From the NCBI RefSeq assembly GCF_001885075.1, contig NZ_MODU01000004.1:1-64000 (forward strand): a stretch of DNA of 64,000 nucleotides. The letters run 5' to 3'. Position numbers and translations under genes: made by a program. Under the pieces are notes generated by a model, which saw only the letters and a list, made by a program, of their open reading frames with translations, was not told the DNA's origin and did not search any database. Below are positions 18,140 through 27,950 of the stretch, piece after piece (the first letter of the stretch is position 1; each line of letters begins with the position of its first letter). The stretch is from Alteromonas sp. V450. GTDB taxonomy: Bacteria > Pseudomonadota > Gammaproteobacteria > Enterobacterales > Alteromonadaceae.

Positions 18140-18180
18140 TCGCTTGAATTTATTGGTTTTTTAAGCGATTCCCCTTTTTT
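18140..18180 (+). terminator. Possible terminator after cheR
   Basis: TCGCTT pairs with AAGCGA across a 17-nt loop and is followed by CCCC and a T6 run. The stem is short and the loop long, so this is moderate. Confidence 0.4.
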
Positions 18181-18213
18181 CTTTCCTTCCTCTATGCCGT
18201 CAAAAATACATTG

Positions 18214-18229
18214 TGGCATCTGCTTTGCA
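18214..18229 (+). promoter_or_regulatory. Sigma-54 promoter upstream of flgB
   Basis: TGGCAT-N5-TTGCA with the correct GG-N10-GC spacing, 102 nt before flgB. It nearly repeats the element found before flgF. Confidence 0.8.
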
Positions 18230-18330
18230 AACCAATTCGTCAACTGCCTTAACCCGGCAAATTTACACTCAACAGTGAACCTGTCAGGTTAGTTTAGGGC
18301 AAACGAAAAAATGTAAGCGGGAGTTATGTT

Positions 18331-18765
18331 ATGGCTATCAATTTAGACAAATTAGTAGGCTTTCACGAATCAGCACTGAAGATACGTACTGAGCGTATGG
18401 AGGTGATTGCGGGCAACTTAGCGAATGCAAATACTCCCGGTTACAAAGCAAAGGACATTGATTTTAATCGAGCAATGCAGTCAGCAATGCAAGCGTCGTC
18501 TGGTTCAGCATCTCACCAAGCATCAAATGGTTTGGTCAGGACCAGTGAACGCCACATGAGCGGCAATATTAGTTCAGTGGCGGCAAATTTTGACATGCAG
18601 TATCGCGTACCTACGCAACCCGATACGGGAGATGGCAACACCGTAGAGGTACAGTCGGAAAGAAATCGTTTTCTAGACAATGGTTTGCGGTATCAAGCGA
18701 GCTTGGAATTTCTCAATGGCAAAATTAAAGGTATGAAAAAAGCACTTAGCTCAGGAGGCCAGTAG
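18331..18765 (+). CDS. flgB: FlgB, proximal rod protein
   Basis: Part of the proximal rod crossing the periplasm. It starts MAINLDKLVGFHESALKIRT and has the rod/hook N-terminal signature (RMEVIAGNLANANTPGYKAK). At 144 aa it ends in the coiled-coil helix common to axial proteins. RBS GCGGGAG lies 7 nt before the ATG. It is the first gene of flgBCDE, 2 nt before flgC, and is served by the sigma-54 site at 18214. Confidence 0.95.
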   Translation: MAINLDKLVGFHESALKIRTERMEVIAGNLANANTPGYKAKDIDFNRAMQSAMQASSGSASHQASNGLVRTSERHMSGNISSVAANFDMQYRVPTQPDTGDGNTVEVQSERNRFLDNGLRYQASLEFLNGKIKGMKKALSSGGQ

Positions 18766-18767
18766 TC

Positions 18768-19190
18768 ATGAGTTTATTTAACGTGATGCAAATTTCGAGC
18801 ACAGGTATGGAGGCGGAAAATGTTCGCCTAAACACAACAGCGAGTAACATTGCAAACGCCAATTCTGTAAGCAGTAGTTATGATGAAACGTATCGAGCTC
18901 GCCATCCTGTATTTGCCACAGCGTTACAGCAAGCAATGCATGACCAGTCTAAAGGCACTGGGGTTGAAGTGAAAGGTATTGTCGAAAGTGATGCTCCGCT
19001 ACAAGTAGAGTATTCGCCCAATAATCCATTGGCCGATGAAAACGGCTACATTTACAAACCTAACGTCAATATTGTTGAAGAGATGGCGAATATGATGTCG
19101 GCGTCAAAGGCCTACGAGACCAACGTACAAGTTGCGGATACGACTAAGCGCATCTTCCGTCGTGTACTTCAACTTGGTCAAGGTCAGTAA
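18768..19190 (+). CDS. flgC: FlgC, proximal rod protein
   Basis: The partner of FlgB in the proximal rod. The 140-aa protein has the axial N-terminus (GMEAENVRLNTTASNIANAN) and C-terminal helix (VNIVEEMANMMSASKAYETN). The RBS (CAGGAGG) sits in the end of flgB, so translation is likely coupled. Confidence 0.95.
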   Translation: MSLFNVMQISSTGMEAENVRLNTTASNIANANSVSSSYDETYRARHPVFATALQQAMHDQSKGTGVEVKGIVESDAPLQVEYSPNNPLADENGYIYKPNVNIVEEMANMMSASKAYETNVQVADTTKRIFRRVLQLGQGQ

Positions 19191-19221
19191 CCTAAAGCAA
19201 GGTTAATGTGAGGATAAAACA

Positions 19222-19908
19222 GTGAACACAGTTAACAATACCGGCTTGACTAACGATATGTACTGGCAGGAAGAAAAAGTCAAAGTTGCGGATGGAACAG
19301 AACAGCAGCTTAGCCAAGAAGATTTCTTTGCCATGTTGACAGAACAGTTAGCTAATCAAGACCCGACAGCCCCGGTTGATAACGACCAAATGGTAGCGCA
19401 GATGACATCGTTCACGATGGCCGATGGTATATCTCAACTAAATGAGAAGTTTGAATCGTTCGCGGCTTCGATGACGTCAAATCAAGCGCTGCAGGCGTCT
19501 AGCCTTATAGGGCAAGATGTTCTTGTGCAAGGAAACGTCGCGTATATGGCGAATGAGGGAGACGGCATTTCAGGTGTTGTTATAAACGAAGAAACTGTAC
19601 AGAACATGACGATCACCATACAAAACGAACTGGGTGAAGTGGTTAAAACCATTGATGCAGGCACGCAAGCGCCTGGCAATATACAGTTTGAATGGGACGG
19701 CCTGGACAAAAATGGCGACCCAATTAGCGCGGGCAACTTTGTCGTTACCGCCACGGGAGATGTTGGTGGTGAAGGATTTCAAATGACGACGGCTGTACAC
19801 AGGCACATTGGTAGTGTCAGTTTATCAAGCAGCAATCAAGGTATTATTTTAAATTTAGATGGTAATGTCAGCATTAGTCTAGATGACGTTATACAAATAG
19901 GTAGCTAG
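19222..19908 (+). CDS. flgD: FlgD, hook cap / hook assembly scaffold
   Basis: Caps the growing hook and is absent from the finished structure. It uses a GTG start with GAGGAT upstream. The N-terminal segment QEDFFAMLTEQLANQDPTAP is the FlgD hallmark. The central FlgD Ig-like domain (FEWDGLDKNGDPISAGNF) and the tudor-like end are present. It is 228 aa long and 14 nt upstream of flgE. Confidence 0.95.
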   Translation: MNTVNNTGLTNDMYWQEEKVKVADGTEQQLSQEDFFAMLTEQLANQDPTAPVDNDQMVAQMTSFTMADGISQLNEKFESFAASMTSNQALQASSLIGQDVLVQGNVAYMANEGDGISGVVINEETVQNMTITIQNELGEVVKTIDAGTQAPGNIQFEWDGLDKNGDPISAGNFVVTATGDVGGEGFQMTTAVHRHIGSVSLSSSNQGIILNLDGNVSISLDDVIQIGS

Positions 19909-19921
19909 TAGGAGAGAACAT

Positions 19922-21271
19922 ATGTCTTTTAACATTGCTTTGAGTGGCGTAGCGGCAGCGCAGAAAGATCTAGACGTAACCGCAAACAACATAGCTAACG
20001 TAAACACTGTAGGTTTCAAAGAGTCAAGAGCTGAATTTGGCGATGTATATGCTGCTTCGCTGTTAGCTGGAAGTCGAACAAAAGTTGGGGACGGTGTACT
20101 AACGCAGGAAGTTGCACAGCAGTTTTCTCAGGGTAGTCTTCAATTTACTAACAGTTCCCTTGACTTGGCTATTACAGGAACTGGTTATTTTGCGTTGTCA
20201 TCAGATTTGTCCTCGAATGACTTTACCTACACTAGAGCGGGTCAGTTTAAACTAAACGATGATAATTTCATTGTGAACAGCAGTGGCGATAACTTAATGG
20301 GTTTTCCCGTTAATGACGATGGCACCAGTTCTTCAACCGCTTTAAGTACAACAATACCTACGCGTGTACCTGATTCGTCAGGCTCGCCTAAAAGCACAGA
20401 GACCGTTGATATCAAAATGAACCTCCCTGCCGGCGGTGAATATAAGACGGTAGCGAATTTTGACCCCACTGACCAGGACACTTATAATGCAGCAACATCG
20501 GTCACCATCTACGACTCGTTAGGCGAAAGCCATGTTATGACTTATTATTTCGTACGCGATGATGCCGACATTACCAATAACCCAAATGATTGGCGTTTAT
20601 TTACAGCAGTTGACGATACCCTTGTTGATATCACCGGCGGTGGCTCACCTGCTGGACCGGCTACATCGGGTGGCCCTGTATCAAGTGCCCTTCTGCAGTT
20701 TGATTCATCTGGTGACTTTATAAACCAAGATCCTCCTACTATTACCACCGAACAACTTGGCGTGGCAGGTGCGAATGCGTTGAATAACGGTTCTGACGGT
20801 ACGCAGACAATCACAATCGATTTTAACCTTAACCCAGCGCTACAGACGTTAAATGAGCCGACGCAATATGCCTCTGGTTTTGAGGTAACGTCGCTTGAAC
20901 AGGATGGACTAGCAGTAGGCCGTCTTACTGGTATCGACATTGACAGCGATGGCCTTATCAGAGCAAGTTTCTCTAACGGTACTTCTGAGCCAATTTCAAG
21001 GGTAGCGTTAGTAAGGTTTGCCAATGATCAAGGCTTAACGCAAGTGAGCAATACAAAGTGGAAAGAGAGTATTGCTTCAGGTGAAGCACTGGCGGGCGAA
21101 GCAACCACAGGGACTTATGGTGAAATAAACTCATCGGCCTTAGAGCAAGCGAACGTGAATTTGACTACAGAGCTTATCGATATGATCATCGCTCAGCGTA
21201 ATTTCCAGGCTAACTCGCGGGCGTTGGAAGTGAATAACTCGCTAAACCAGACCATCTTGAACATCCGATAA
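19922..21271 (+). CDS. flgE: FlgE, flagellar hook protein
   Basis: The subunit of the universal joint. The N-terminal axial motif (MSFNIALSGVAAAQKDLDVT, ANNIANVNTVGFK) and C-terminal helix (LTTELIDMIIAQRNFQANSR) enclose a variable middle with the FlgE D2 domain (SVTIYDSLGESHVMTYYFV). The 449-aa length is normal for polar flagella. RBS AGGAGAG is just upstream. A terminator follows, so flgBCDE and flgFGHIJKL are likely two transcription units. Confidence 0.96.
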   Translation: MSFNIALSGVAAAQKDLDVTANNIANVNTVGFKESRAEFGDVYAASLLAGSRTKVGDGVLTQEVAQQFSQGSLQFTNSSLDLAITGTGYFALSSDLSSNDFTYTRAGQFKLNDDNFIVNSSGDNLMGFPVNDDGTSSSTALSTTIPTRVPDSSGSPKSTETVDIKMNLPAGGEYKTVANFDPTDQDTYNAATSVTIYDSLGESHVMTYYFVRDDADITNNPNDWRLFTAVDDTLVDITGGGSPAGPATSGGPVSSALLQFDSSGDFINQDPPTITTEQLGVAGANALNNGSDGTQTITIDFNLNPALQTLNEPTQYASGFEVTSLEQDGLAVGRLTGIDIDSDGLIRASFSNGTSEPISRVALVRFANDQGLTQVSNTKWKESIASGEALAGEATTGTYGEINSSALEQANVNLTTELIDMIIAQRNFQANSRALEVNNSLNQTILNIR

Positions 21272-21335
21272 TAGTTAATCTTGCTAAGGCGGCAAAAATT
21301 AGTCGCCTAGCAACATATAGTGCTTTATCTTCGTT

Positions 21336-21360
21336 AAAGGTCACCGCTCGGTGGCCTTTT
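21336..21360 (+). terminator. Rho-independent terminator after flgE
   Basis: A hairpin of AAAGGTCACCG with CGGTGGCCTTT (one G-T pair), directly followed by T residues. It closes the flgBCDE unit. Confidence 0.7.
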
Positions 21361-21422
21361 AATTTTATAAAATTCAGCGTGTTAACCCTTCAATTAAAAC
21401 ATTCCTCATAATTTCCAAAGAT

Positions 21423-21438
21423 TGGCATCACCTTTGCA
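21423..21438 (+). promoter_or_regulatory. Sigma-54 promoter upstream of flgF
   Basis: TGGCAT-N5-TTGCA with GG-N10-GC spacing, 40 nt before the flgF ATG. It lies between the flgE terminator and flgF. Confidence 0.82.
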
Positions 21439-21477
21439 AAAATCTGTTTAAGGTTTAAACAGAGTCAAAAGTCAGTC

Positions 21478-22221
21478 ATGGATAAACTTCTCTACATTGC
21501 CGCAAGTGGTGCCTCGCAGGATCTATTAGGAACGGGCATACGTGCAAATAATTTAGCGAATGCTCAAACAACCGGATTCAGAGCCCAACTAGAGCAAGCG
21601 CGCTCTATGCCTGCATATGGAGAAGGTCTACCAACGCGCGTATTTTCAATGACTGAAAGTCCATCTAATAACTACGAGTCTGGCCCGTTAATTAAAACTG
21701 ATAGAGATCTAGACGTTGCCATTCAGGGTGATGGTTGGTTCGCTGTTTTGGATGAAAATGGTCAGGAAGCGTACTCAAGAGATGGAAATTTTAAGCTTGG
21801 AGACGACGGTATTTTGACAGACATCCACGACCGTGTAGTGCTTGGTGATAACGGCCCCATCTTTTTGCCTGTTCCGCTGGATAACCTGAATATTGCGGCA
21901 GATGGCACGTTATCGATGCGACAGCTAGGAGCACCAGCAAACGTAATAGATGATGTAGGTCGGCTAAAACTTGTCAGTCCAAATTACGCGGATATGGAAA
22001 GAGGTAATGATGGTTTATTTCGCATGGAAGATGGAAGTATTGCCCCAGCAAACGCCAATGTGAAAGTGATGTCTGGAATGCTTGAAGGGTCCAACGTAAA
22101 TGCGGTTGAAGAAATGGTGGACATGATCAGTTTGCAACGACACTACGAACTTCAGGTAAAAGTCATGAAACAAGCGGAAGAATTAGACTCTCGCGGCAAT
22201 ATGTTGCTGCGTATTTTGTAA
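21478..22221 (+). CDS. flgF: FlgF, rod protein
   Basis: A minor rod component joining the proximal and distal rod. It begins MDKLLYIAASGASQDLLGTG with RANNLANAQTTGFRAQ and ends with the axial helix (VNAVEEMVDMISLQRHYELQ). The 247-aa length is standard. It is the first gene of the downstream unit flgFGHIJKL. Confidence 0.95.
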   Translation: MDKLLYIAASGASQDLLGTGIRANNLANAQTTGFRAQLEQARSMPAYGEGLPTRVFSMTESPSNNYESGPLIKTDRDLDVAIQGDGWFAVLDENGQEAYSRDGNFKLGDDGILTDIHDRVVLGDNGPIFLPVPLDNLNIAADGTLSMRQLGAPANVIDDVGRLKLVSPNYADMERGNDGLFRMEDGSIAPANANVKVMSGMLEGSNVNAVEEMVDMISLQRHYELQVKVMKQAEELDSRGNMLLRIL

Positions 22222-22267
22222 TCGTAATTTTGTTCTCGTTGCGAGAAGCGCAACGTCGGAGGTTAAC

Positions 22268-23056
22268 ATGCATCCTGCACTGTGGATAAGTAAAACTGGA
22301 CTTGATGCCGCTCAAACTGATGTGGCAGTTGTTTCAAACAATTTGGCAAATGCGTCAACGGTCGGATTTAAAAAAGATCGTGCTGTATTTGAAGATCTTT
22401 TGTACCAAAATATCAACCAGCCCGGTGGACGTTCGTCGGCGGATACTGAATTGCCGTCGGGGCTTATGTTGGGATCAGGCTCTAAGGTGGTGGCAACCCA
22501 GAAAGCACATACCCAAGGTAACCTTCTGGCTACTGACAATGCGTTAGATATGAGTATCCAAGGGCGAGGGTATTTTGAAATATTGCAGCCTGACGGCACT
22601 ATTGCGTATACGCGAAATGGGCAATTTTCTCTCAATGATCAAGGCCAAATTGTTACATCTGGCGCAGGGTTTCTGCTGCAACCAGAAGTAGCAATTCCGG
22701 AAGATGCTCAACAGATCACGATTTCTCAAGATGGCGAAATAAGTGTGAGTATTCGAGGTCAAGCAGAGCCTCAGGTTTTGGGGCAATTAAACATATCTGA
22801 CTTCGTCAACCCAACTGGGCTGCAGCCCACGGGGCAAAACTTGTTCGTTGAGACGGCATCAAGTGGTGCCCCCATACAAGGTGTTCCAGGCTTACAAGGC
22901 TTGGGATACATTTCTCAGGGAACGCTTGAAACCTCTAATGTGAACGTGACAGAAGAGCTGGTTAATTTGATTGAAAGCCAGCGTCTTTATGAGATGAACT
23001 CTAAAGTCATTTCATCTGTTGATCAGATGCTTGGTCAGGTAATACAGCAGCTTTAA
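22268..23056 (+). CDS. flgG: FlgG, distal rod protein
   Basis: The main distal rod protein passing through the P and L rings. It opens MHPALWISKTGLDAAQTDVA and VSNNLANASTVGFKKD, and its C-terminal motif is NVTEELVNLIESQRLYEMNS. It is 262 aa, the most conserved axial protein size. RBS CGGAGG lies 6 nt before the ATG. Confidence 0.96.
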   Translation: MHPALWISKTGLDAAQTDVAVVSNNLANASTVGFKKDRAVFEDLLYQNINQPGGRSSADTELPSGLMLGSGSKVVATQKAHTQGNLLATDNALDMSIQGRGYFEILQPDGTIAYTRNGQFSLNDQGQIVTSGAGFLLQPEVAIPEDAQQITISQDGEISVSIRGQAEPQVLGQLNISDFVNPTGLQPTGQNLFVETASSGAPIQGVPGLQGLGYISQGTLETSNVNVTEELVNLIESQRLYEMNSKVISSVDQMLGQVIQQL

Positions 23057-23067
23057 TAGGTAACACT

Positions 23068-23745
23068 ATGCGTATCTTATCTCTATTAGCAGCCTTCACT
23101 ATTGCGGGATGTGCAAGTACTCAGGAACCTCCCGTACAGGCAAATGATCCTTCGTTTGCGCCGGTCGTGCCTGACTATCCTAGAGAAAGTGTAGTTGAAG
23201 ATGGCTCACTCTTTCGTCCTTACATGGCCAATAGCCTTTATTCGGACGTTACGGCACGTCGTGTGGGTGACATTATTACGGTGACTTTGAGTGAAAATAC
23301 GCAGGCAAGTAAATCTGCCGATACCAGTACCGCCAAAGACACCAACGTGAACCTTAATCCCATCACAGGTTTAGCAGGTCAAGCCATTAACATCGGCGGT
23401 GAATCTGTCCAGCTTGGACTAAGTGCTTCACGTGATTTTAGCGGCGATGCAGCGGCAAATCAGAGCAATAGCTTAATAGGCGCAATCTCTGTCACCGTCG
23501 TCGATGTATTACCAAACAATAATCTAGTCATACGCGGCGAAAAGTGGCTTACGCTGAACCAAGGCGATGAATACATCCGTCTAACGGGTATTATTCGCCC
23601 CGCGGACATTAGCCCTGAGAACGAAATTGTTTCTACGAAGGTTGCCAACGCTCGAATTCAATACTCAGGCACCGGAACGTTTGCCAGGGCTCAAGAAAAA
23701 GGCTGGCTAACTAAGTTTTTCGATTCCTCATGGTGGCCTCTTTAG
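23068..23745 (+). CDS. flgH: FlgH, L-ring lipoprotein
   Basis: The outer-membrane L-ring subunit. The lipoprotein signal [18 protein letters not shown] has a clear lipobox Cys at residue 15. Family motifs follow: [44 protein letters not shown] and [20 protein letters not shown]. The 225-aa length is normal. Confidence 0.96.
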   Translation: MRILSLLAAFTIAGCASTQEPPVQANDPSFAPVVPDYPRESVVEDGSLFRPYMANSLYSDVTARRVGDIITVTLSENTQASKSADTSTAKDTNVNLNPITGLAGQAINIGGESVQLGLSASRDFSGDAAANQSNSLIGAISVTVVDVLPNNNLVIRGEKWLTLNQGDEYIRLTGIIRPADISPENEIVSTKVANARIQYSGTGTFARAQEKGWLTKFFDSSWWPL

Positions 23746-23765
23746 ATGTTGGTAGGAGAATAGAT

Positions 23766-24878
23766 ATGCGGTTAGCTTCAGTTGTTTTTATAGCATTTTG
23801 CGTTGTTTTTGCGCCGTCTGGTTTTGCGCAACGAATAAAAGATGTAGCAAGTATCCAGGGTGTTAGAAGCAATCAATTGGTGGGATATGGCTTGGTAGTA
23901 GGTCTTCCCGGCACGGGAGAGCAAAGCCCTTTCACAGAGCAAAGCTTTAGAACAATGCTCACCAACTTCGGTATAAGCCTGGATGCAAATACAAAACCTA
24001 AAATTAAAAACGTGGCAGCAGTTGCCGTTCACGCCGAGTTACCGGCTTTTGCAAAACCTGGGCAGACAATTGATATCACGGTGTCTTCTGTAGGTGAGGC
24101 GTCAAGCTTACAAGGCGGCACACTGTTACAAACCTTTTTACGTGGCGTTGATGGCAAAGTGTATGCCGTAGCCCAGGGTAGTTTGGTGGTAAGCGGCTTT
24201 GGCGCACAAGGCGGCGATGGATCGCGAATTGTCGTTAACACGCCCACCGTGGGCAGAATTCCAAATGGCGCTATGGTAGAACAATCGGTACCAAGTGGCT
24301 TCGCAAATGGTGACGCTTTGACACTGAATTTGCACTACCCTGATTTTTCTACAGCGAAAGCCCTTGCCGACACGATAAACGAACGCTTGGGGGCGCAGCC
24401 GGAAAACGGTTACGTCATTGCAAAGCCAATCGACGCAGCATCGGTTCGTGTATCCGCGCCACGAGACGTAGGTCAGCGGGTAGGTTTCCTTGCTACACTG
24501 GAAAATTTTGAATTTACACCTGCTGACGCGCCTGCTCGTGTGGTCATAAATAGTCGCACCGGCACAATCGTCATAGGGAGTGATGTGCGTTTATTACCAG
24601 CTGCTATTACACATGGCGGTTTAACGGTAACAATCTCAGAAAACCAACAAGTTTCTCAGCCAAATGCGTTTGGTGAAGGGCAAACTGCGGTGACAACGCA
24701 GTCTATCGTAGATGTGGATTTAGCCGACAGTCGCATGTTTAAGTTTGAGCCCGGCGTTACGCTTGATCAATTGGTCAGAGCGGTTAACGAAGTTGGCGCG
24801 GCGCCAGGTGATTTAATGGCGATATTAGAAGCATTGCGTCAGGCCGGAGCCTTACGCGGTGAGCTAGTGATTATCTAA
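23766..24878 (+). CDS. flgI: FlgI, P-ring protein
   Basis: The periplasmic P-ring subunit. I start it at 23766 ([20 protein letters not shown]), with TAGGAGAATAG upstream and a clean signal peptide; the open frame back to 23730 overlaps flgH and would bury the signal. Motifs: [42 protein letters not shown] and the end [20 protein letters not shown]. The 370-aa length is typical. Confidence 0.96.
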   Translation: MRLASVVFIAFCVVFAPSGFAQRIKDVASIQGVRSNQLVGYGLVVGLPGTGEQSPFTEQSFRTMLTNFGISLDANTKPKIKNVAAVAVHAELPAFAKPGQTIDITVSSVGEASSLQGGTLLQTFLRGVDGKVYAVAQGSLVVSGFGAQGGDGSRIVVNTPTVGRIPNGAMVEQSVPSGFANGDALTLNLHYPDFSTAKALADTINERLGAQPENGYVIAKPIDAASVRVSAPRDVGQRVGFLATLENFEFTPADAPARVVINSRTGTIVIGSDVRLLPAAITHGGLTVTISENQQVSQPNAFGEGQTAVTTQSIVDVDLADSRMFKFEPGVTLDQLVRAVNEVGAAPGDLMAILEALRQAGALRGELVII

Positions 24879-24891
24879 TGGACCATATCTT

Positions 24892-25842
24892 ATGGAATCG
24901 CTAAGCACTAAAAATCAACTCGACATGGCCCGCAATGTTCATGATATGGGCAGTATAAATAAAATGCGTGAAGCTATTGCTTCGGGTGACGAATCTGTAT
25001 TGGAGGAAGCAGCCCAGCAATTTGAAGCAATTTTTGTACAAATGATGTTGAAATCAATGCGCAAGGCGCAAGACGCTCTTGCAGATGAGAATAGCCCATT
25101 TAATTCCCAACAAGTCAAATTCTATCGAGATATGCATGACCAACAGCTAGCGACAGATTTGACTGCGAAAGGCGGACTCGGATTAGCAGATATTATCGTC
25201 AAGCAATTAGGCCAAACGGAAAATAGCTACACGCCGGCTTCGGTTATTAGAAGTGACGGCAATCTCTCGTCACTTAACCGCAGCAGAGTTGAAAACGTAA
25301 CAGACATTCAAAACAAAATGCTTTCATCACAATCGATGGGAAGCCAAAGCGCCCACAAAGATTCCATGTTTGAAAGTCCGGAACAATTTATAGATACCCT
25401 GTTTCCGATTGCTGAAAAAGTTGCGGCAAAGTATGGGATGGATCCGAAGGCTATTGTTTCCCAAGCTGCCGTTGAAACGGGATGGGGAAAATTTGTTATC
25501 CATTCGTCTGATGGCAACAGCTCACATAACCTATTCGGTATCAAGGCAAACAAAGGGTGGGAAGGGAAGCAGGCGATTGTCGATACACTAGAATTCAACA
25601 ACGATATTCCTCAAAAACAGAAAGCTGCGTTTCGTGTTTATGAGTCGTTAGAAGATGCTATGGATGATTATGGGAAGTTTATCACTTCGCAACCTCGATA
25701 TGCCCGAGCTGTTGCGCATGCAGCAGACGCTAATAGATACACACAAGCGTTACAGGAAGCTGGTTACGCAACCGATCCCGCCTACGCCAAAAAAATAATG
25801 TCTGTTTACCACAGCGACCGCTTAAATGCGTTGACGCCATAG
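24892..25842 (+). CDS. flgJ: FlgJ, rod cap and peptidoglycan hydrolase
   Basis: A two-domain protein. The N-terminal rod-capping part (residues about 20-110) contains AAQQFEAIFVQMMLKSMRKA. The C-terminal beta-N-acetylglucosaminidase-type domain (about 160-310) has AAVETGWGKFVI with the catalytic Glu, then NLFGIKANKGWEGK and KYGMDPKAIVSQ. It opens a hole in the peptidoglycan for the rod. At 316 aa it is the long gammaproteobacterial form. Confidence 0.95.
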   Translation: MESLSTKNQLDMARNVHDMGSINKMREAIASGDESVLEEAAQQFEAIFVQMMLKSMRKAQDALADENSPFNSQQVKFYRDMHDQQLATDLTAKGGLGLADIIVKQLGQTENSYTPASVIRSDGNLSSLNRSRVENVTDIQNKMLSSQSMGSQSAHKDSMFESPEQFIDTLFPIAEKVAAKYGMDPKAIVSQAAVETGWGKFVIHSSDGNSSHNLFGIKANKGWEGKQAIVDTLEFNNDIPQKQKAAFRVYESLEDAMDDYGKFITSQPRYARAVAHAADANRYTQALQEAGYATDPAYAKKIMSVYHSDRLNALTP

Positions 25843-25858
25843 TTCTGGAGATGCACTG

Positions 25859-27943
25859 ATGACCGTTGATTTATTTTCCTTAGCCACGGGTGGTGTTAAT
25901 GCAAGCAGTAAGTTACTGCAAACAACGAGTAACAACATTGCTAATGTAAATACGCCTGGTTATGTTCGTGAGCGCACAGAATTGATGGACTCTGCGCAAT
26001 TCGGTGTAAAAATTGGAGACACAGACCGAATCTTGAGCGTTTTCGCCCAAAACCAGTTAAGAAGAGATGTGACGAAAGTAGGTGAGCTCGAGGCATTTTC
26101 ATCGAAAACGCTCGTCATTGATAATTTATTAGCGAGTGAAGCAAACTCAATCTCAAAAAGCCTCAGTGAATACTTTTCTGCAATACAGACGGCTACAGAC
26201 GACCCGACAAATCTGGCATCGCGGGAACAGGTATTGGGTAAGGCCAATACTCTGCTTACGCGGGTGCGTAGTATTTCTGATTTCATGATTGAAAAAGAAG
26301 ATGAACTTAACCTCGAGTTTACCAGTCTTGCTAATAAAGCAAACTCGTTAATTTCAAGTATTGGTGAATTGAATGAAAACATTGTTTCAGTCAACGGAAG
26401 CGGTGGAAGGGAAGTACCCACTAGCCTTTTAAATGAGCGGGACAGAGCGATAGAAGAACTCGCCGAAATAATGGATATTAACGTTACTGAAATAGACAGT
26501 AAAAATGGTGCGGTGAGGGTTAATCTGGTTTCTGGTCAGTCTCTGGTGTTAGAAAACGGAGACTTTAATCTTGTCGACGTTAGTTCTAACCCTGACACGC
26601 AAGCAAAGAGTCTTACGCTTGATACTAATTTTAATAGCAGTATTAAGGGAGATGCCAGTATACCCGTTTCTGAGGGAGAATTAGGTGGGGCATTGGGCGG
26701 ACTGTTCAGGTATCGAAATGAAGTTTTAGGTCCTACAATGCGCGATGTAGGGCAAATTATGGTCGCATTTGCTGATGCGGTTAACTCACAAAATAAGCTG
26801 GGCATGGATTTAGACGGTCAGCTAGGTGGAAACTTGTTTGATATCCCTAGTTTTCAAGGAATAGCGTTTGAAGGCACGACAGGTGACTATCGGGTTACTG
26901 CACAGTTAACCGAAGGGAAAGGTAAAGAACTGACGGATGCTGATTACAAAATCGAAGTGACAGCGGTTACCGCAGGTGTACCTAGTCAAGTTGAAGTTAC
27001 CCTGTTAAATGCAGATGGCTCGCCCCAAAAAGATGGTTCTGGAAACGACTTGGTGTTTTCGGGTATTGCAGTGACAGGTGGCTTCAATGAGCTACCTGGC
27101 GGAATAGAGATTGAATTTTCTGGTACCGATCCTTACACAGTAGGTAATGAGTTTTTAGTTCAGCCTACTAAAACAGTCGCGTCTGAAATCTCATTTAATA
27201 CTAATCGCCCTGAGGACCTAGCCTTTGCAAACCCCGTGCGTGCTGGCGCAAACAATACAAACTTAGGAAGTGCTAACGTTATTGATGTAACCGTAAGTAA
27301 CACTACCGTAGGGGCAGGCGCTGATCGGTCTGCATTCGATGGTGCCGGTGGAATTGATAACGCAGCGCCGGCGCAAATTGTTTTTACCTCTGCAGATACC
27401 TATGAAGTACTGGATGGTACGGGCACAACAATTGCGACGGTAACGGGAACAACGAATTTAAACAATTTAATAGATCAAGCAAAATCAAGCGGAACGTGGC
27501 CAGCGGCGTTTGCTGGGCTTTCAGATTATCCCGGCTTTGATTTGAGTTTGGATGGTGTGCCAAGAGCAGGAGATAGCTTTTCTATAGGCTATAATACAGA
27601 TGGATTTAACGATAACAGTAATGCGTTAAACTTAGCGGGCTTACAAAGTGAAAATCTTGTACAAGTGAGCAGCCAAGCAAGTAATGCACCGAGAACATTA
27701 CAAGATGCCTACGCATCGATGGTCGGGCGTATTGGTGAGGATGCATCGATGGCCAATATTTCTCTAGCGTCTGCTGAGGCGATGAAGGTTCAATCGCAAA
27801 CATGGTTTGAGTCGGTATCGGGTGTCAGTCTGGATGAAGAAGCGGCAAATCTTATTAAGTATCAACAAAGCTATGCGGCTGCGGCAAGGATCCTCTCAAC
27901 CGCTCAAGAGCTTTTTAATACAATATTACAGTCTGCAAGATAG
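25859..27943 (+). CDS. flgK: FlgK, hook-associated protein 1
   Basis: The hook-filament junction protein. The axial N-terminus (VNASSKLLQTTSNNIANVNT, PGYVRERTEL) and C-terminus (SLDEEAANLIKYQQSYAAAA, RILSTAQELFNTIL) flank a 450-residue variable insert. At 694 aa it is longer than the enteric protein (about 550), the extra sequence being in the exposed D2/D3 region, as is common in marine relatives. Confidence 0.95.
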   Translation: MTVDLFSLATGGVNASSKLLQTTSNNIANVNTPGYVRERTELMDSAQFGVKIGDTDRILSVFAQNQLRRDVTKVGELEAFSSKTLVIDNLLASEANSISKSLSEYFSAIQTATDDPTNLASREQVLGKANTLLTRVRSISDFMIEKEDELNLEFTSLANKANSLISSIGELNENIVSVNGSGGREVPTSLLNERDRAIEELAEIMDINVTEIDSKNGAVRVNLVSGQSLVLENGDFNLVDVSSNPDTQAKSLTLDTNFNSSIKGDASIPVSEGELGGALGGLFRYRNEVLGPTMRDVGQIMVAFADAVNSQNKLGMDLDGQLGGNLFDIPSFQGIAFEGTTGDYRVTAQLTEGKGKELTDADYKIEVTAVTAGVPSQVEVTLLNADGSPQKDGSGNDLVFSGIAVTGGFNELPGGIEIEFSGTDPYTVGNEFLVQPTKTVASEISFNTNRPEDLAFANPVRAGANNTNLGSANVIDVTVSNTTVGAGADRSAFDGAGGIDNAAPAQIVFTSADTYEVLDGTGTTIATVTGTTNLNNLIDQAKSSGTWPAAFAGLSDYPGFDLSLDGVPRAGDSFSIGYNTDGFNDNSNALNLAGLQSENLVQVSSQASNAPRTLQDAYASMVGRIGEDASMANISLASAEAMKVQSQTWFESVSGVSLDEEAANLIKYQQSYAAAARILSTAQELFNTILQSAR

Positions 27944-27950
27944 GTGAATA